A stretch of DNA of 64,000 nucleotides, from NCBI GenBank assembly GCA_964036275.1, contig OZ038434.1, positions 5,661,060-5,725,059 on the forward strand, read 5' to 3'. The position numbers and the translations under genes are program-made. This document shows positions 59,830 to 64,000 of this stretch, piece after piece (within the stretch, counting starts at the first letter, position 1; each line of letters starts with the position of its first letter). The stretch is from Litoditis marina. Its lineage: Eukaryota; Nematoda; Chromadorea; Rhabditida; Rhabditidae. Below the pieces are notes generated by a model that saw only the letters and a program-made list of their open reading frames with translations, ran no database searches and was not told the DNA's origin.

Positions 59830-59864
59830 AGACAGTGCGCAGGTCAGAGAGACGCAGACTGTCT
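59830..59864. repeat. Second copy of the 30-bp repeat, framed by AGACAGT/ACTGTCT
   Basis: Bases 59835-59864 equal 1496-1525. In this copy the unit is framed by AGACAGT and its inverse ACTGTCT, so it has a weak palindromic frame. Confidence 0.65.
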
Positions 59865-61413
59865 GGGACTCATCGATCAGCATGCTCTCTCGCTTTTGTA
59901 GTTTGCTCAACGCGAAAGATTGACGTAAATGTTTCGGCTAGCAAAAGTGTGGTGGCAGGCGGCCCACAATTCCCCCACAAAGGTGAGTTGGCGCGCAGGC
60001 GAGATAGGGGGTGTGACTCATTGAATAAGCAACACGGGAAACCGATTATGGATGGATGCCGAACTATCGATCGATTTTGGAAACTACCAATTCACGCAAC
60101 ACACTCAAATAATCAAGTTCTACCTTTACGTGAAGTTTGCTCATCAATGAGCGAGCAAGCTCGGAATAACCTCAAGAAGAAAACCTTCAAACAATAGCAA
60201 CTAGGAAAAACAGTCAATGAAACAAGCGGATTTTCAAAAAAAAGGTTGTGAGAATATAGTCTTACATCTATGATGTGAAAGAGTTGACGAAATACAATAA
60301 TCGACTGCAAAACAGGACAAACACAGGGGTGCTGGACAAGGGAAAGGCGACAAACAATATATGAAGATAGGAAGATCGGAGCAGACCGAAAAACACAGTT
60401 ACACATTGTAAGAAATATTTTATATTCATTAACTATGTACAATAATCATAAAATGTATATATGACATAACAAACAACATGTGAATAGTGTGTTCCAAAGA
60501 TATGCCGACACCTACAGTATAAACTTGCGAATATCACTTGGCATGTAAAATTTTCGCCAATAACGGCTGTCGCATAAAATTTTTGTCCTCAAAGCTCATG
60601 CATCTACCAAAAAAGAAGTTTGCAAAATAAAACTGTTCTATCTAAATATACTGATCAAAATTAGACGGTATACTGTAGAGAGTCCACATAGAAATGAGGA
60701 GCACTATAACCAACCCGATATTTAAAAATGTAGAATGGATAGTAAAAATATATTTCAGAATGATGGACTAGAAAAACAGATGGGATACATACAACATTAA
60801 ACTCTGATATCATATGATAGGAAAAAAACTGGGGAACAATGGCAAGAAAGCACTTTTTACACGTAATTTTCTTTGAAATCATACGATGGTTCACAGGTGC
60901 CAGATTCTGAAACATTAAAAATATGTGCAACTTGCAACATTTGAACAGTTCCCTACCCACAATTCAACTAATTATCTCATAAACTAATTATGTTCTAGCT
61001 AGAAAATGAAATTTTATTGAAAATTAGAAAAATGATCCTATCGATTGCGACAGGAATGGCAAACATTCCAAAAATTTCGGCAGCCATGAACCAAATATTA
61101 TTATATTAATATTGTGAATTTCCAACGAATTTTTTTCACTTATTTATTAGAAAATCACTAAATTTCAAGTTGTTAAGTGAAACCATTAACAAAGTATGTA
61201 CCGAAATATTTGCCCTATTTCTTGATGGAAATATTTTTTCCGAAAGATGTTCTTTGAGAATCGATACCGCAATATTTATAAAGAAAGCTATTAATGCCGG
61301 CGGCTGATACATAGATAGAACAAGTGATAGCCAGTTCATTAGCGGAATGGAAGACGTGATTGGCAGCATGGCGCAAAAAGAGAAGAACAAACCACCATAG
61401 ACCGAGAGAGAAG

Positions 61414-61422
<9 letters not shown>

Positions 61423-61476
<54 letters not shown>

Positions 61477-61480
61477 CGCG
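61423..61480. repeat. GA microsatellite running into GC repeat
   Basis: About 24 GA units followed by GCGCGCGCG, a compound microsatellite. Confidence 0.95.
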
Positions 61481-63344
61481 AGAATGAAAGAGCAAGATCA
61501 CTTCTTTAACGAGCAGGGATTACTAGAGTAATAATGTAGGAAGGTTGCACCTGAGGGACGCGACAACGATGTGTATCGATCAATATTGTTCCAAATGCAG
61601 GTAGGAGGGTGGGAGGGGGAGAGGAGCAGAGGGCCCAGGTAGACAGACAGTGCGAGAGCATACCGCGCATACAAGGTCAAGCGATTAGAAGAGAAGAGTA
61701 GTCGGCGCCACCTCACTACTCAGCCGCCGAGGGAAGGAACATCCTACATCAACACAAAGCAGCCATCGGGCAGATCTACTCCAATCAATGCATGATCCAT
61801 CGACTATTCCCAATTCACTACTGAAATACAAAATGGGCTAATACATCCATGGAGAAACTGCAATCTAGGACAAGAAACAAGATACAAGATGGTAAATCCT
61901 GAAGCGATGAGTGTAGTACGATAGCATCTTCTTTCGTTGCTAATCGATTCTCGAAAAATCCGAACTGTTGTTGAAGCAAGAATGAAGCCAATAAAACAAA
62001 GCTTCAATCATTCGGTCAGGCTACGAGCTGAGTGCAGAGATAATGTGGTCGAGATCGCTCAACGAGAGCCACGAAGGATTGCTTCACAGTATCATGGATG
62101 AATACTACTAGTGAAACTGTTTTACTTTCCTAAATACGCAACTATTTTGTATTTCGAACATACACGTGCAGATGTTAAATGATAACTGATCAAGCAGATT
62201 ATTGATAAGAGGAGACAACTAATGATGAGAAACGCTCATTTGTACTAGATATAGGCTGTTATAATAGCTATGAGCTATGACCAACTAGTCGATATGTGTG
62301 CGAGTCAGGGAAGTCCGTAAATAGTGACGGGCCTCTATTCGCCCTCCATTCCTATATGACTCGGTTGGATACTCTCGCGGGAGTAGAAAAGGGAAACATA
62401 ACTAGAGGGCGATATGATGAGAAGAGAGAGAGAGAGGGAGAGAGAGAGAGAAGAGAGAGGAGGAGAGAGAACAAGAAAGAGGAGAAAGAAAGCGAGAGAG
62501 GAAGGGAGGGACAAGAGATTAATGAAAACATTTAAAAAGTTAGGGTTTATGTTAATTTACTATTTATATAATGAACGCTTAACTTAAAATAGGTGAGAAT
62601 CTTAAACACTGTCATTTGATGAAGTTAGTTATATTTAAAGAATGAGAAAAAGAGAGATATGGGGGGGGGGGGAGAGCGCGCGCATCTAGCATGCTAATGA
62701 AAATGAAATAAATCGAATGATTAGAATCACACGCGGGGAGCAACAATACGAACGCGATAATTACATCCGAGCGGAAATAATGGCAAATCCCAACCACATC
62801 ACAGAATTGGGTGCCGGCAATCGGGATATAACAGATTTGCATGTGTGCATGTGACACCATTTGTCACTTTGTTCGAATTTACTCATTTGATGAACAAGTT
62901 ATCACCGTAAATCGAGTATAGAGCTTATATCATAGAAAACAACAATATAAACTCAATAATCGAGCTCCAACCTGGGAGGCTATATGATTTTTCCCATCAA
63001 ACCCATTCAACAGCCGCGAACAAAAACGAAAATAGAGAAAAGAATCAACATCATTCGGAAATAACCCATCTGCTGGTTATAAGGTGATAATGAATGGTAA
63101 ACAGGACTGTTTCAATTCAAGTGCGGGAACAACCGAACCTCCGAAACTGAAGGCCATGTGCATCCATATCAAAACACACCGAATGCAACATAAAAAGAGC
63201 ACTGAATCCAATAGACCGGTGGTATTGCATGTAAACATATAGTCTATTCGAAGATGATAATGTCCCTATGTGAAGGCCTCATTCATCAAAGCGCCAAATA
63301 ATGTGTCTAAGTTGTAGTTTGATCTACATTCTCACCCGAGATGT

Positions 63345-63420
63345 GAGTTACAACGGAAACGCCGGGAATCGAACTAGCAACACATTATGTCAGACTAACA
63401 AGTATCGTTCTGGGCTGCCC
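63345..63420 (-). repeat. Weak tRNA-like B-box sequence
   Basis: Minus strand reads AGTTCGATTCCCGGCG, like a T arm, but no D arm or anticodon arm fits. It may be a third tRNA-derived fragment. Confidence 0.2.
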
Positions 63421-64000
63421 CCTCTTCTGAGCGACCCCCGCGAGGTACGATTGGTGTCAGTCAAGGCTGTCAAGTTGAGCAACCAGTTGATTGGACGAGA
63501 TAAGCAAGAAGATAGAATAAATAATATGAGTTCGATTAGCAGATGATCTGACTTGAACCGTTCACTGGTGAACGAATAAGCCCAACGTGAACAACAGTAC
63601 AGGCTGGCGGTTTGTTGGCGGCAGAGTATTATTTGATAGGACAAACAATGTCGAGTAGACAAGCAGCTCACCCGTTCTGACCATATATAGAAGTAGCAGG
63701 TTGACAGTCCCTCACGGTCAAAGGTCAAACTTAACTTATTCACCGAGTTTCGTCCAAAAATGTTCAGATTTGTTTTCTCCAAACTTCAAAGGTGATCAAG
63801 ATACAGCATTACAAAAGCAACGCGATTTGACTACTAGAGTAAACAACCTCTCCGAGAAGAGAGCCAAAACAATATTCTAGGATCCCACAGTTACGGAAAC
63901 CACAAAAGACCTCAGAAGATATGTCCCAAATCACTTCCCCATCTTTGGCGGAACATTGAAACAGAAGAGTGCAGTGAGGCGCGGCAGTCGCATATGCCTC

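Larger units (their letters stand above)
57682..64000. other. 6.3 kb upstream of Scribble without recognisable gene; microsatellite-rich
   Basis: No exon chain or known domain was found on either strand. GA runs at about 57840-57871, 58538-58560, 61423-61472 and 62424-62460; poly(G) runs at about 59219-59229 and 62660-62672. A GC-richer patch at about 61560-61740 could hold a promoter or untranslated first exon of Scribble. The 30-base repeat at 59835 is shared with 1496. Confidence 0.5.

Noticed and set aside
59835..60197. 120-residue plus-strand open frame upstream of Scribble
   Set aside because: Begins in the 30-base repeat; no domain, no splice context, composition not coding-like.
1..64000. 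CRISPR arrays, bacterial operons, ribosomal RNA
   Set aside because: Repeats here are transposon ends or microsatellites without regular spacers, genes are spliced, and no rRNA core sequence is present.

Overview
The window is eukaryotic nuclear DNA, almost certainly from an ecdysozoan and probably a nematode or close relative. All genes are spliced with GT-AG introns, acceptors are mostly of the TTTTCAG type, and one gene is a cuticlin-like ZP-domain membrane protein. The genes are intron-rich (14 to 36 exons in the larger ones). The Scribble gene carries four PDZ domains, whereas C. elegans LET-413 carries one, so the species is unlikely to be a close relative of Caenorhabditis. Most single open frames here are not genes; the proteins were rebuilt by joining exons whose phases agree.

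Layout, left to right: (1) 3' half of a ZP-domain/cuticlin-like gene, + strand, 1055-3959. (2) GATAD1-like chromatin protein, - strand, 14193-5733, with a 5.9 kb repeat-filled intron. (3) A Deltex-type E3 ligase, - strand, 20809-14775, in which a macro-like domain precedes the RING and DTC domains. (4) beta-TrCP/LIN-23, + strand, 21932-28957, head-to-head with the Deltex gene. (5) PPP1R11 (protein phosphatase 1 inhibitor 3), - strand, 30634-29796. (6) ECHDC3, a mitochondrial crotonase-family protein, - strand, 36024-32927. (7) Scribble, - strand, 57561-38197, 36 coding exons. From 57.7 kb to the end I see no gene, only AT-rich DNA with many GA/CT microsatellites.

The genes form no operon-like pathway. 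Deltex and beta-TrCP are both ubiquitin-ligase components and share a 1.1 kb divergent intergenic region. Beta-TrCP and PPP1R11 converge with their 3' ends about 70 bp apart.

Introns and spacers are full of short non-autonomous DNA transposons. The clearest family has long hairpin bodies, ends GG[TC]GAATTC / GAATTGGCC and perfect 9-bp target duplications at four loci, yet copies with the same ends carry quite different hairpin cores. A second family (214-215 bp, ends CATACACCGCC) has perfect 8-bp duplications at both copies, and a third (ends CACCAGTAA) is flanked by TA. No transposase gene is present, so mobilisation must be in trans.
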